Below, in pieces: positions 1-8,572 of a stretch of DNA of 64,000 bases. The notes under the pieces are model-generated. The model did no database searches and was not told where the DNA came from. It saw only the letters and a list, made by a program, of their open reading frames with translations. Made by a program: the position numbers and the translations under genes. Each line of letters opens with the position of its first letter. Position 1 is the stretch's first letter. Source of the stretch: Mycolicibacterium mengxianglii (lineage in GTDB: Bacteria; Actinomycetota; Actinomycetes; Mycobacteriales; Mycobacteriaceae); NCBI RefSeq assembly GCF_015710575.1, contig NZ_CP065373.1, forward strand, positions 5,456,001 to 5,520,000, given 5' to 3'.

Positions 1-297
1 TCCCGCAGTTCGCTGGTCTGTGTGGGGGTCCTGCTGGTGGGTGGAACGGCGAGCGCCGTCGCCCGGCTGGCCGCACCGGCCGATCTCGTCGCCACGGGCT
101 ACGGGCGGATACTGCTGGTCAAGATCGCGGTGACGGCGCTGCTGCTCGCCCTGGCCTGGCGCAACAGGGCCGGCTGGGTGCCGGCCGCCAGCGCACACCG
201 GGTGAGCGCGCAGACCTCCCGAGCGAAGTCGGTGACCGAACTCTCGATCATGGCGGTGGCACTGACCCTGGCCGCGGCGTTGACCGTGACCGGCTGA
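1..297 (+). CDS. CopD-like membrane protein, C-terminal part (cut by window edge)
   Basis: The reading frame is open from the first base and stops at 295-297, so only the C-terminal end is visible (about 98 residues). It has hydrophobic segments at both ends and in the middle, and a GYGRILLVK stretch followed by a hydrophobic helix and a short basic loop, typical of the copper-resistance D (CopD) membrane domain. In M. tuberculosis a small predicted membrane protein (Rv3851) sits at this position next to hns and rraA. The CopD assignment rests on pattern recognition over a short fragment, and any role in copper transport is inference. Confidence 0.55.
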   Translation, partial: SRSSLVCVGVLLVGGTASAVARLAAPADLVATGYGRILLVKIAVTALLLALAWRNRAGWVPAASAHRVSAQTSRAKSVTELSIMAVALTLAAALTVTG

Positions 298-395
298 CGT
301 CGCAAGTGGGCAGAGGCCCCCTGGCATGATGGGGGCTACTTCCGGGAACCAGAAGCACGCGAAACCGCATGTCATGAGACAAAGGAGCACCCCCG

Positions 396-860
396 ATGGC
401 CTACCCGCAGGAGCCGCCCGAGAAGCGTTCCGAGGCCGCACCTGACACGCCTGCGCAGCCACCGGCGAAGGCGCCCGGCAAAAAGGCTCCGGCCCAGAAG
501 GCCCCCGCGAAGGCGGCCAAGAAGGCACCCGTGAAGAAGGCGCCGGCGAAGAAGACCACGCCGGACCCCGCCAAGAAGGCCCCACCGAAGAAGGCGCCAC
601 CTCCCCCGGCCCCGGCACCCGAAGTAACGGCCCCGCCGCTGCCGCCGCCCGTACTCCCGGTCACCGAGGGCGCCAAAGAAGCCGCAGCGCAGGCCAAGAC
701 CACTGTCGAGCAGGCCCCCGACGCGATCGCCGCGCCCGTGGTTGTACCGGCCGAGTCCGGCCGTTCGCCGCTGCCGATTGCGGTGGCGGTCGTGGTCAGC
801 CTGCTGGCCGTACTGGTCGTCCGGCAGCTGCGTCGCAACTCTGCGGAGGGCCAACGATGA
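396..860 (+). CDS. hns: H-NS-like Lys/Ala/Pro-rich protein with C-terminal membrane anchor
   Basis: This 154-residue protein has a low-complexity N-terminal half built from repeated KKAP/AKKA-type units. A proline-rich spacer and an Ala-rich segment follow, and a single hydrophobic helix (about residues 128-147) ends in a basic tail. This is the architecture of mycobacterial Rv3852, described as an H-NS-like nucleoid-associated protein with a transmembrane anchor. The lysine repeats would bind DNA non-specifically and the helix could tether it to the membrane. An AAAGGAG ribosome-binding site lies just upstream of the ATG. Its stop codon overlaps the rraA start (ATGA), so the two are translationally coupled, as in M. 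tuberculosis Rv3852-Rv3853. Confidence 0.85.
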   Translation: MAYPQEPPEKRSEAAPDTPAQPPAKAPGKKAPAQKAPAKAAKKAPVKKAPAKKTTPDPAKKAPPKKAPPPPAPAPEVTAPPLPPPVLPVTEGAKEAAAQAKTTVEQAPDAIAAPVVVPAESGRSPLPIAVAVVVSLLAVLVVRQLRRNSAEGQR

Positions 861-1336
861 CTGTCACACCACGCGCCACCGCGGACCTGGTCGACGAGAT
901 CGGGCCCGATGTCCACAGCTGCGATCTCCAGTTCCGGCAGTTCGGGGGGCGCGAGATGTTCGCCGGTCCCATCGTCACGGTGCGCTGCTTCCAGGACAAC
1001 GCTCTGCTCAAGTCCGTGCTCTCGGAGCCCGGAAACGGTGCCGTACTGGTGATCGACGGCAACGCCTCGGTGCACACTGCGCTGGTCGGCGATGTCATCG
1101 CCGAGTTGGGCCGAAGCAACGGCTGGTCGGGCCTGATCATCAACGGCGCCGTCCGCGACGCCTCGACGCTGCGCACCATGGATATCGGCATCAAGGCGCT
1201 GGGCACCAACCCCCGTAAGAGCACCAAGACCGGCGACGGTGAGCGCGACGTCGCCGTCACCTTCGGCGGCGTCACCTTCCTACCGGGTCACATCGCATAC
1301 AGCGACGACGACGGGATCGTCGTCGTCGCTGGCTGA
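857..1336 (+). CDS. rraA: RraA family protein (regulator of RNase E activity A)
   Basis: This 159-residue protein matches the full length of the RraA/MenG-like family. It begins with [12 protein letters not shown] and contains [11 protein letters not shown], the central [13 protein letters not shown] segment (the conserved G-x-V-R-D region) and [12 protein letters not shown]. RraA proteins form trimers. In E. coli RraA binds RNase E and inhibits it, and some relatives are aldolases acting on 4-hydroxy-4-methyl-2-oxoglutarate. The old name MenG (menaquinone methylase) is a misannotation of this family. The start ATG overlaps the hns stop by four bases. A strong hairpin lies right after the stop and probably ends the transcript. 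Confidence 0.93.
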   Translation: MTVTPRATADLVDEIGPDVHSCDLQFRQFGGREMFAGPIVTVRCFQDNALLKSVLSEPGNGAVLVIDGNASVHTALVGDVIAELGRSNGWSGLIINGAVRDASTLRTMDIGIKALGTNPRKSTKTGDGERDVAVTFGGVTFLPGHIAYSDDDGIVVVAG

Positions 1337-1341
1337 CGGCT

Positions 1342-1378
1342 GCGGTTCCGGCTGCGGCTAAGCCGAAGCCGGAACCGC
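1342..1378. terminator. Bidirectional hairpin between rraA and ethA
   Basis: The arms GCGGTTCCGGCT (1342-1353) and AGCCGGAACCGC (1367-1378) pair perfectly. After one G/A mismatch the inner CGGCT/AGCCG also pair around A1360. The hairpin starts six bases after the rraA stop and contains the ethA stop codon (1358-1360), so it lies at the end of both convergent genes. No U-tract follows, which is usual for mycobacterial terminators. Confidence 0.75.
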
Positions 1379-2833
1379 GGCTTGGTGTTTGGCGAAGTGC
1401 AGCGTTGAGTCGTTGACCTTGCCCCGGCGGATCAGACGTAGGTCCACGAAGTAGTTCTGCTTGAGCCGCCACGGTGTCTGCGAGCCCGACTTCGGCAGCT
1501 CGTCGAGGGCACGCAGTACGTAGCCCGACGTCAGGTCCACAAACGGTCTGCGCTCGATGTCGTTACCGGGCTCCTCCGGGACCACCCGGTCGTATCCGTG
1601 AGAGTCCATGTAATTCAGGAGGCGGCAGACGAATTCGGAGGTCAGGTCGGCCTTGAGAGTCCACGAGGCGTTGGTGTAACCGAAGGTGAACACCATGTTG
1701 GGCAGGTTGCTGAGCATCATGCCCTTGTAGGCGACCGAGTCGGTCAGGTCCATTGGCTCGCCGTTGCGCAGCACCTGCGCGCCGCCGAAGAAGCGGATGT
1801 TCAAACCCGTTGCCGTGACGATGATGTCGGCGTCGAGATGCTCACCCGAGGTCAGCTGGATGCCGGTCTGGGTGAACCGTTCGATGGTGTCGGTGACGAC
1901 ATCGGCGTTGCCGTGGCGGATCGCCTTGAACAGGTCGCCGTTGGGCGCCAGGCACAGCCGCTGATCCCAGGGCTTGTAATCGGGGCCGAAGTGCTTCTCC
2001 ACATCGAAGCCCTCAGGAAGTCGACGCTTCGCCATGGTCAGCAGGGTCTTGCGCATGTACTTCGGAAAGCGTTGTGACAGTTGATATTGCGCGGTGCTGA
2101 AGATGATGGCTCTCCAGCGGTTGATGAAGTGGGCGACGTTCTGAGGCAGATAACGGTTGGCCTTTTCGGCCACCGGATCGATGTCGGGCAGGGACCCGAT
2201 GTAGGTGGGGGTGCGTTGCAGCATGGTGACGTGGCCGGCGCCCGATTTCACCAGTGCGGGGATCAGCGTGACCGCGGTCGCGCCGCTGCCGATCACGACG
2301 ATCTTCTTCCCGGCGTAGTCGAGGTCCTGCGGCCAGTGCTGGGGATGGATCACGGTGCCCGAGAAGTCTTCGGCTCCGGGAAACTCCGGCGAATAGCCTT
2401 CGTCGTAGTTGTAGTAGCCGCTACAGGCCAAGAGGAACCCGCAGGCGATGGTCTTCTGCGCGCCACCGGTCTCGACGGTCAGGAGCCACTGGTTGTCGGT
2501 GTCCGACCAGTTCGCGGAGACCACGTTGTGGCCGAAGCGCATGTGCTTGTCGATCCCGTTCTCGCTGGCTGCTTCCTTGAGGTACGCCAGAATTGACGGG
2601 CCGTCGGCGATGGATTTGGCCGACGTCCACGGCTTGAAACGGAAGCCGAGGGTGAACATGTCGGAATCCGAGCGGATGCCGGGGTACTTGAACAGATCCC
2701 ATGTCCCGCCCATGTCGTCACGCGCCTCGAGGATCACGTAGTTCTTGTCCGGGCACCGCTGCTGCAGGTGCCACGCGGCGCTGATCCCCGAGATACCTGC
2801 TCCGACGATGACGACGTCGACAAATTCGGTCAT
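1358..2833 (-). CDS. ethA: FAD-containing Baeyer-Villiger monooxygenase, EthA type
   Basis: This 491-residue flavin monooxygenase has an N-terminal FAD-binding GxGxxG (VGAGISGISAAW), a second Rossmann motif (VIGSGATAVTL, near residue 183), and the Baeyer-Villiger fingerprint FxGxxxHxxxW (FSGTVIHPQHW, near residues 157-167). Its length matches M. tuberculosis EthA (489 aa), which oxidises ketones and activates the prodrug ethionamide. The divergent neighbour is an EthR-like repressor, and this gene pair is the hallmark of ethA. The start at 2833 is seven bases downstream of a TACGGT -10-like element, so the mRNA is probably leaderless. The stop codon lies inside the hairpin shared with rraA. 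Confidence 0.92.
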   Translation of the reverse strand: MTEFVDVVIVGAGISGISAAWHLQQRCPDKNYVILEARDDMGGTWDLFKYPGIRSDSDMFTLGFRFKPWTSAKSIADGPSILAYLKEAASENGIDKHMRFGHNVVSANWSDTDNQWLLTVETGGAQKTIACGFLLACSGYYNYDEGYSPEFPGAEDFSGTVIHPQHWPQDLDYAGKKIVVIGSGATAVTLIPALVKSGAGHVTMLQRTPTYIGSLPDIDPVAEKANRYLPQNVAHFINRWRAIIFSTAQYQLSQRFPKYMRKTLLTMAKRRLPEGFDVEKHFGPDYKPWDQRLCLAPNGDLFKAIRHGNADVVTDTIERFTQTGIQLTSGEHLDADIIVTATGLNIRFFGGAQVLRNGEPMDLTDSVAYKGMMLSNLPNMVFTFGYTNASWTLKADLTSEFVCRLLNYMDSHGYDRVVPEEPGNDIERRPFVDLTSGYVLRALDELPKSGSQTPWRLKQNYFVDLRLIRRGKVNDSTLHFAKHQAAVPASA

Positions 2834-2912
2834 ATGTCAAACCGTATCAACGTGGCGTCGAACACGTCAACACCCTGTCGACGATTCTCAACACCCTGTA
2901 AAGTCTGGTGCC
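2834..2912. promoter_or_regulatory. ethA-ethR divergent promoter with EthR operator repeats
   Basis: In 79 bases the region holds a TACGGT -10-like element on the minus strand (2846-2841, seven bases before the ethA ATG) and TAAAGT on the plus strand (2899-2904, eight bases before the ethR GTG). Between them are three TCAAC-headed repeats starting at 2847, 2867 and 2888. The last two are identical 12-mers (TCAACACCCTGT). Spacing of 20-21 bases places them on one face of the helix, as expected for cooperative binding by a TetR-family repressor. The third copy overlaps the ethR -10 element, which fits autoregulation. Confidence 0.75.
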
Positions 2913-3554
2913 GTGACCACCGCCAGGAAGCCGCGTGCGGCACGGGGCCGACGCTCGGCGCGCCCGTCGGGTGACGACCGCGAGCAGGCCATCCTGGAGA
3001 CCGCGCTGCGCCTGCTTGCGGACAAGACATACGCCGAGATTTCCGTCGATGATCTGGCCAAGGGCGCGGGCCTGTCGAGGCCGACGTTCTACTTTTACTT
3101 CCCCTCCAAAGAGTCGGTACTGCTGACTCTGTTGGATCCGGTGATCCAGCGCGCGGATTCCGGGTTCGACGGCGCGATGGACCACCTGCCCAGCGATCCG
3201 CGGCGGGCCATCCGGGCCGGCATCAACACGTTTTTCGACGCCTTCGCCTCGGAACCGGTGCTGGGCAAGGCCTCCGCGGACGCGGTGGCCACCAGCCCCG
3301 AGGTCCGTGCGCTGTGGTCCCGGTTCATGGACAAATGGATCGGCCAGACGGCGGAACTGATCCTCGCCGAACGTGCCCGCGGCGCGGCGCCGGACACCAT
3401 CCCGGCCCGCGATCTGGCCACGGCGCTCAACGAGATGAACGAGCGGATGATGGCGGCGGCGCTGGCCGATGAGCAGTTGGCGGTGGCGCGTGACCGGCTG
3501 GTAGACACCCTCACCCACATTTGGCTGACCAGCATCTACGGCCAGACTCCCTGA
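2913..3554 (+). CDS. ethR: TetR-family repressor, EthR type
   Basis: This 213-residue protein has an N-terminal TetR DNA-binding domain: ILETALRLLADKTYAEISVDDLAKGAGLSRPTFYFYFPSK contains the helix-turn-helix, with the typical FYFYFPSKE end. An all-helical ligand-binding domain follows. Its length matches EthR (216 aa). EthR represses ethA by cooperative binding to the intergenic region, and the spaced repeats there support the same scheme. I chose GTG at 2913 because the domain starts shortly after a basic tail and a TAAAGT -10-like element sits eight bases upstream, consistent with a leaderless mRNA. An upstream in-frame ATG would lie inside ethA. Confidence 0.9.
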   Translation: MTTARKPRAARGRRSARPSGDDREQAILETALRLLADKTYAEISVDDLAKGAGLSRPTFYFYFPSKESVLLTLLDPVIQRADSGFDGAMDHLPSDPRRAIRAGINTFFDAFASEPVLGKASADAVATSPEVRALWSRFMDKWIGQTAELILAERARGAAPDTIPARDLATALNEMNERMMAAALADEQLAVARDRLVDTLTHIWLTSIYGQTP

Positions 3555-3572
3555 TTTTGTCAGCGCTCGATG

Positions 3573-3586
3573 CGAACATATGTTCG
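3573..3586. promoter_or_regulatory. LexA (SOS) box at the dinB start
   Basis: CGAAC-ATAT-GTTCG is a perfect inverted repeat matching the core of the actinobacterial LexA box (CGAAC-N4-GTTCG). It spans the annotated dinB ATG at 3580, so LexA bound here would block transcription start or early elongation of dinB. Confidence 0.75.
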
Positions 3587-4797
3587 TGTCAGTTGCGCAG
3601 AGTGGATCAGCGACGATCCTGCATGCCGACCTCGACTCGTTCTACGCGTCGGTAGAGCAGCGTGACGACCCGACACTGCGTGGGCGGCCGGTCATCGTCG
3701 GCGGCGGCGTCGTGCTGGCGGCCAGTTACGAGGCCAAGGCCTACGGAGTGCGGACCGCGATGGGTGGCCGCCAGGCGCTGGCGCTGTGCCCCAACGCGGT
3801 GGTGGTGCCGCCGCGGATGTCGGCGTACTCGCAGGCCAGCGCCGCGGTCTTCGACGTCTTCCACGACACCACACCGCTGGTGGAGCCGCTGTCGGTGGAT
3901 GAGGCCTTTCTCGACGTCACCGGCCTGCGGCGGGCCGCGGGTGAGCCGGTGCAGATAGCGGCACGCTTACGGGCGCAGGTGCGCGACGAGGTGGGCCTGC
4001 CGATCACTGTCGGGGTCGCGCGCACGAAGTTCCTGGCGAAGGTGGCCAGCCAGGAGGCCAAACCCGACGGGCTGCTGCTGGTCCCCCCGGGGCGTGAACT
4101 ACAGTTCCTGCACCCGTTGCCGGTCCGGCGGCTGTGGGGAGTCGGCGCCAAGACCGAGGACAAACTCCGTGCGTACGGCATCCTGACCGTCGCGCAGGTC
4201 GCAGAACTCGGTGAGTCGACGCTGGCGTCCATGGTCGGCGGTGCAATGGGCCGCCAGCTCTACTGCCTGTCGCGCAATATCGACCGTCGGCGGGTTGTCA
4301 CGGGCAGCAGACGGCGCTCGGTGGGAGCGCAGCGTGCCCTCGGCCGGCGGGGCAACACCATGTCGGCCGCTGAACTGGACGCGGTGGTGGTCAATCTGGT
4401 CGACCGCATCACCCGCCGGATGCGCTCGGCCGGCCGCACCGGCCGGACCGTGACCCTGCGGCTGCGGTTCGACGATTTCGGTCGGGCGACCCGCTCCCAC
4501 ACCATGCCGCGTGCCACCGCGGCCACCGAACCGATCCTGGCCGCCGCCCGCGGCCTGGTGGGTGGCGCCGCGCCACTGACCCGGCAGCGTGGGCTGACTC
4601 TGGTCGGATTTGCGGTGTCCAATATCGACCGCGACGGTGCCCAGCAGTTGGAGTTGCCCTTCGACGGCGGCGCGGATCTGCTGGCCGTCGACTCGGCGGT
4701 GGATCGGATCCGCGAGCGGTTCGGTAATTCATCGCTGACCCGCGGGGTGCTGGTCGGCCGAGACCCGGGGGTGGAGGTGCCACTCCTGCCTGATTGA
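3580..4797 (+). CDS. dinB: Y-family DNA polymerase IV (DinB)
   Basis: This 405-residue translesion polymerase has the first metal motif (HADLDSFYASVEQ, near residue 15), the second acidic motif SVDEAFLDVTG (near residue 106), a thumb HhH region (GVGAKTEDKLRAYGI) and a C-terminal little finger. QLELPF (about residues 351-356) fits the beta-clamp-binding consensus. It would copy past damaged bases at low fidelity. It resembles the extra DinB copy that M. smegmatis carries near ethA/ethR and has no counterpart at this place in M. tuberculosis. The start is uncertain: ATG 3580 lies within the LexA box and a GTG follows at 3586. The SOS box predicts induction by DNA damage. Confidence 0.93.
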   Translation: MFVSVAQSGSATILHADLDSFYASVEQRDDPTLRGRPVIVGGGVVLAASYEAKAYGVRTAMGGRQALALCPNAVVVPPRMSAYSQASAAVFDVFHDTTPLVEPLSVDEAFLDVTGLRRAAGEPVQIAARLRAQVRDEVGLPITVGVARTKFLAKVASQEAKPDGLLLVPPGRELQFLHPLPVRRLWGVGAKTEDKLRAYGILTVAQVAELGESTLASMVGGAMGRQLYCLSRNIDRRRVVTGSRRRSVGAQRALGRRGNTMSAAELDAVVVNLVDRITRRMRSAGRTGRTVTLRLRFDDFGRATRSHTMPRATAATEPILAAARGLVGGAAPLTRQRGLTLVGFAVSNIDRDGAQQLELPFDGGADLLAVDSAVDRIRERFGNSSLTRGVLVGRDPGVEVPLLPD

Positions 4798-4815
4798 AGA
4801 AGTGCCGATGCGGGC

Positions 4816-5817
4816 TCAGGACACCCATTTGAGCAGTTTGTCCGCGGACCAGGTGTTGATGATCCGTTCCACCGGCACCCCGTTGTCGAGGGCGCGTTGC
4901 GCGCCGTAGCCGAGGAAGTCCAGCTGGCCGGGTGCATGCGCATCGGTGTCGATGGAGAAATGGCAGCCGATGTCCATCGCCAGCTTCAGCAGCCGGGTCG
5001 GCGGGTCCCGGCGTTCGGGCCGGGAGTTGATCTCGACGGCGGTGTTGTGGTCCCGGCACGCCGTGAACACCTTCTCGGCGTCGAAGCTGGACTCGGGTCG
5101 GGTCCCCCGGCCGCCGGTGACCAGTCGGCCGGTGCAGTGCCCCAGCACGTCCGCCTGCCCGGAGGACACCGCCCGCACCATCCGGCGCGTCATCGCCGGG
5201 GCGTCCATTTTCAGCTTGGAGTGCACACTGGCCACCACGATGTCGAGCCGGTCCAGCAGTTCGGGCTCCTGATCGAGGGTGCCGTCATCGAGGATGTCCA
5301 CCTCGATGCCGGTGAGGATCCGCATGGGCGCGAAGGTCTCGCGCAGTTCGTCGATGACGTCGAGTTGGCGGCGCAGCCGCTCCGGGGACAGTCCATTGGC
5401 GACGGTCAGCCGCGGTGAGTGATCCGTCAGCGCACAGTACTCGTGGCCCAGCCGCAGCGCGGTAGCCATCATCTCCTCGATGGGGGCCGAGCCGTCCGAC
5501 CAGTTCGAGTGCAGATGCAGGTCGCCCTTGAGGGCCGCCCGGATCTCGCCGCCACCGAGATCTCCTGCAGCACTGCGCAATTCAGCCAAAGTGTCGGGTT
5601 CGCGGCCCGCCCACGCCTGGGCGATCACCTTCGCGGTCTTGGGTCCGATACCGGGCAGGGTCTGCCAGCTGTTGGCGGTGCCGTGCTTTTCTCGCTGTGC
5701 GTCGTCGAGCCCGTCGATGACGTCAGCTGCGTTGCGGTAGGCCATCACCCGGCGCGCCTCCTCGCGTGCCCGGTCTTTGTAGAACGCAATTTCGCGTAGC
5801 GCCGCGGCGGGATCCAT
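4816..5817 (-). CDS. Helix-hairpin-helix plus PHP domain phosphoesterase
   Basis: This 333-residue protein starts with a PolX-like helical region carrying a helix-hairpin-helix DNA-binding motif (LPGIGPKTAKVI, near residue 58). A C-terminal PHP metal-dependent phosphoesterase domain follows, with the motifs DLHLHSNWSDG, TDHS, GIEVDIL, ASVHSK, GHCTGR, EINS and DTDAHA. These supply the His/Asp/Glu metal ligands and are all intact. It corresponds in position and architecture to M. tuberculosis Rv3856c. The fold resembles the C-terminal half of PolX without the polymerase catalytic domain, suggesting a role on DNA ends or nucleotides, but its substrate is unknown. The ATG at 5817 is preferred over an upstream in-frame codon. 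It is convergent with dinB. Confidence 0.88.
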   Translation of the reverse strand: MDPAAALREIAFYKDRAREEARRVMAYRNAADVIDGLDDAQREKHGTANSWQTLPGIGPKTAKVIAQAWAGREPDTLAELRSAAGDLGGGEIRAALKGDLHLHSNWSDGSAPIEEMMATALRLGHEYCALTDHSPRLTVANGLSPERLRRQLDVIDELRETFAPMRILTGIEVDILDDGTLDQEPELLDRLDIVVASVHSKLKMDAPAMTRRMVRAVSSGQADVLGHCTGRLVTGGRGTRPESSFDAEKVFTACRDHNTAVEINSRPERRDPPTRLLKLAMDIGCHFSIDTDAHAPGQLDFLGYGAQRALDNGVPVERIINTWSADKLLKWVS

Positions 5818-5864
5818 GGCTCCAGTGTGCCCGCGGTTCACGGGCAGCATTCAGGAACCCGGAC

Positions 5865-5870
5865 TAGCCT
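5865..5870 (+). promoter_or_regulatory. -10 element for a leaderless LLM oxidoreductase mRNA
   Basis: TAGCCT fits the mycobacterial TANNNT -10 consensus and ends seven bases before the ATG at 5878. This spacing puts the transcription start on or next to the ATG, and no ribosome-binding site is visible. Confidence 0.5.
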
Positions 5871-5877
5871 CATTCGA

Positions 5878-6726
5878 ATGCGATTCGCCTTCAAAACCTC
5901 ACCGCAGAACACCACCTGGGCCGAGATGCTGCCGATCTGGCAGACCGCCGACACCATCGACGTCTACGAGTCCGGGTGGACGTTCGACCACTTCTATCCG
6001 ATCTTCTCGGACTCTTCCGGCCCCTGCCTGGAGGGGTGGGTGACGCTGACCGCACTGGCGCAGGCCACCCAACGCCTGCGGGTCGGTGTGCTGGTGACCG
6101 GCATTCACTATCGACACCCGGCAGTACTGGCCAATATGGCCTCGGCTCTGGACATCATCTCCAACGGCCGCCTGGAGTTGGGCATCGGCGCCGGCTGGAA
6201 CGAGGAGGAGTCCGGCGCCTACGGCATCGAACTCGGCAGCATCAAGGAACGTTTCGACCGGTTCGAAGAAGCGTGCGAGGTGCTCACCAGCCTGCTGAGC
6301 AAGGACACGACGGACTTCGACGGCAAGTATTACCAACTCAAGAACGCGCGCAACGAGCCGAAGGGACCGCAGCAACCGCACCCGCCGATCTGCATCGGCG
6401 GCAGTGGCGAGAAGCGCACCCTGCGGATCACCGCCAAGTACGCCCAGCACTGGAATTTCGTCGGCGGCCCGCCTGAGGAGTTCGCCCGCAAACGCGACGT
6501 GCTGGCCTCACATTGTGCCGATATCGGCCGCGACCCCAAGGAGATCATGCTCTCGGCGCACGTGCGCCTGGGTGAGGATCGGGATTACGCCAAGGTGGTC
6601 GACGAAGCCGCCGCGCTCGGCGCTGAAGGGCTGGATCTCGCGATCATCTACCTGCCACCGCCCTATGACACTGCGGTGCTGGAGCCGCTGGCCGAAGCCA
6701 TCCGCGATTCCAACTTGATCAGCTGA
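5878..6726 (+). CDS. LLM-class F420-dependent oxidoreductase
   Basis: This 282-residue protein is a luciferase-like TIM barrel. It shows MRFAFKTSPQ at the start, GVLVTGIHYRHPAVLANMAS, ISNGRLELGIGAGWNEEE (the conserved cofactor-binding GxGAGW region), PPICIGGSGEKRTLRITAKYA and a C-terminal GLDLAIIYLPPP barrel strand. Members in mycobacteria commonly use coenzyme F420, and some use FMN. The substrate cannot be read from sequence. ATG 5878 was chosen because the barrel's first strand begins there and a -10 element sits just upstream. It is divergent from the PHP gene and followed by a hairpin. Confidence 0.88.
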   Translation: MRFAFKTSPQNTTWAEMLPIWQTADTIDVYESGWTFDHFYPIFSDSSGPCLEGWVTLTALAQATQRLRVGVLVTGIHYRHPAVLANMASALDIISNGRLELGIGAGWNEEESGAYGIELGSIKERFDRFEEACEVLTSLLSKDTTDFDGKYYQLKNARNEPKGPQQPHPPICIGGSGEKRTLRITAKYAQHWNFVGGPPEEFARKRDVLASHCADIGRDPKEIMLSAHVRLGEDRDYAKVVDEAAALGAEGLDLAIIYLPPPYDTAVLEPLAEAIRDSNLIS

Positions 6727-6774
6727 CCGCCGAATAACGATTCGGTAACGAACAGCAAAGACGCGACGGGGGTG

Positions 6775-6799
6775 GCGCAGAGACGGACCGACTCTGCGC
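6775..6799. terminator. Hairpin after the LLM oxidoreductase
   Basis: GCGCAGAG (6775-6782) and CTCTGCGC (6792-6799) form a perfect 8-bp stem with a 9-base loop. It lies 48 bases after the LLM stop and abuts the stop codon of the small minus-strand ORF, so it could end both transcripts. There is no U-tract. Confidence 0.6.
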
Positions 6800-6939
6800 T
6801 ACACGCCGTAGCGCAGGAGTTCGTCGGCGGTGACCAGACGCTCCCGCTTGGCCGGGAACTCCCGGCTTTTGACGGGATGCCGGAACAATGACCAGGCGAT
6901 TCGCCCCACCCGCGACCGGGCTATCGGGTTGACGTGCAC
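6799..6939 (-). CDS. Small basic protein of unknown function (46 aa)
   Basis: The ORF lies where M. tuberculosis has the small gene Rv3857c, between the PHP gene and gltD. I chose the GTG at 6939 because AGGAG sits eight bases upstream in good ribosome-binding position. The predicted peptide is basic, with a core RVGRIAWSLFRHPVKSREF and a short acidic-polar C-terminus. No domain is recognised. A strong hairpin directly follows its stop. Homology to Rv3857c is suggested by position only. Confidence 0.45.
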   Translation of the reverse strand: MHVNPIARSRVGRIAWSLFRHPVKSREFPAKRERLVTADELLRYGV

Positions 6940-7102
6940 CGCTACCACTCCTGCAGACTTCGAAAGCTGAACGGGGCCCACCCTACCGCAGCGCCCACTG
7001 GAAAACCATTAGATACCTGCGCCTTGGCAAACGTCTCCAGGCGCGCCGATCACATGTCTGATGTTTCCAGTGGGGCTGCTGGGGCCACCGTGAATGCTTC
7101 GT

Positions 7103-8572
7103 CTACCGCTGCGGTGCGGCCGTCGGCCTGATCGGAACCGGCAGTGCCGACTCACCGATGAGGAAGCGGTCAACCGCCGCGGCTGCCGCCCGACCCTCGG
7201 CAATCGCCCAGACGATCAGCGACTGGCCACGACCCATGTCGCCGGCGACGAAGATGCCCGGCACCGAGGTCTGGAAGTCGTCGGTCCGCTTGACGTTGCC
7301 GCGGTCGGTGAATTTCACGCCCAGATCGGTCAGCAGCCCCTCGCGCTGCGGACCGACGAAGCCCATCGCCAGGAACACCCGGTCGGCCTCCAGTTCGAAG
7401 TCGCTACCCTCGACCTTCTCGAACTTGCCGGCCTTCATCACGACTTCGTGCACCTTGAGCGCCCGGACGTTGCCGTTGTCGTCGCCGAGGAACTCTTCGG
7501 TGTTGACCGAGAAGACCCGCTCACCACCCTCCTCGTGCGCCGAGGACACCCGGAACATCAGCGGATACGTCGGCCATGGGGTGGAGTCGGCGCGCTCCTC
7601 GGGTGGACGCGGCATGATCTCGAACTGATGCACGCTGGTCGCACCCTGGCGGTGTGCGGTACCCAGGCAGTCGGCGCCGGTGTCGCCACCGCCGATGATG
7701 ACCACCTTCTTGCCCTTGGAGGTGATGGGCGGTTCGCCGTCCTCGTCGAGTACCGGATCGCCGTTCTGGACCCGATTGGCCCACGGCAGGTACTCCATCG
7801 CCTGGTGGATGCCCTTGAGCTCGCGGCCTGGGATCGGCAGATCCCGCCACGCGGTGGCCCCACCCGTGAGCACCACCGCGTCGAAGTCCTCGCGAAGTTG
7901 CTCGACGGTCACGTCGACACCGACATTGACCCCGGCGCGGAACTCGGTGCCCTCGGCCTCCATCTGCTCCAGACGCCGGTTGATGTGGCGCTTCTCCATC
8001 TTGAACTCGGGAATGCCGTAGCGCAGCAGCCCGCCGATGCGGTCCGCGCGCTCGAACACCGTCACCCGATGGCCGGCCCGCGTCAGCTGCTGGGCGGCGG
8101 CCAGGCCTGCCGGTCCCGAGCCCACGACGGCAACCTTCTTGCCCGTCAAGGAGTCCGGGGGCAGCGGGACGACCCACCCCTGATCGAAGGCGTTGTCGAT
8201 AATCTCGACTTCGACCTGCTTGATGGTGACTGCTTCCTGGTTGATCCCCAGGACACAGGCCGCCTCACACGGCGCCGGACACAGGCGACCGGTGAATTCC
8301 GGGAAGTTGTTGGTGGCGTGCAACCGTTCGATCGCATCGCGCCACCGGTCCCGGTAAACCAGGTCATTCCACTCCGGGATCAGGTTACCCAGCGGGCATC
8401 CGTTGTGGCAGAACGGAATACCGCAGTCCATGCACCGCGATGCCTGGACCTGCAGGACGTCGTGGGAGAAGTCTTCATAGACCTCTTTCCAGTCCTTGAG
8501 ACGTAGCGGAACCGGACGCCGTGCCGGGGTCTCGCGGTGCGTGTGCTTGAGGAAGCCGCTTGGATCACCCAC
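7103..8572 (-). CDS. gltD: Glutamate synthase (NADPH) small subunit
   Basis: This protein of about 489 residues has the N-terminal cysteine motifs [19 protein letters not shown] and [13 protein letters not shown], which bind the two [4Fe-4S] clusters. An FAD-binding GxGxxG ([12 protein letters not shown], near residue 152) and an NADP-binding Rossmann motif ([14 protein letters not shown]) follow. It takes electrons from NADPH and passes them to GltB, which makes glutamate from glutamine and 2-oxoglutarate. The GTG start at 8572 begins with [13 protein letters not shown], the usual GltD N-terminus, and overlaps the gltB stop by eight bases, so the subunits are translationally coupled. Confidence 0.97.
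   Translation of the reverse strand: MGDPSGFLKHTHRETPARRPVPLRLKDWKEVYEDFSHDVLQVQASRCMDCGIPFCHNGCPLGNLIPEWNDLVYRDRWRDAIERLHATNNFPEFTGRLCPAPCEAACVLGINQEAVTIKQVEVEIIDNAFDQGWVVPLPPDSLTGKKVAVVGSGPAGLAAAQQLTRAGHRVTVFERADRIGGLLRYGIPEFKMEKRHINRRLEQMEAEGTEFRAGVNVGVDVTVEQLREDFDAVVLTGGATAWRDLPIPGRELKGIHQAMEYLPWANRVQNGDPVLDEDGEPPITSKGKKVVIIGGGDTGADCLGTAHRQGATSVHQFEIMPRPPEERADSTPWPTYPLMFRVSSAHEEGGERVFSVNTEEFLGDDNGNVRALKVHEVVMKAGKFEKVEGSDFELEADRVFLAMGFVGPQREGLLTDLGVKFTDRGNVKRTDDFQTSVPGIFVAGDMGRGQSLIVWAIAEGRAAAAAVDRFLIGESALPVPIRPTAAPQR

Noticed and set aside
7094..8506. Plus-strand ORF of 470 codons over gltD
   Set aside because: Antisense to gltD, no domain, same GC artefact.
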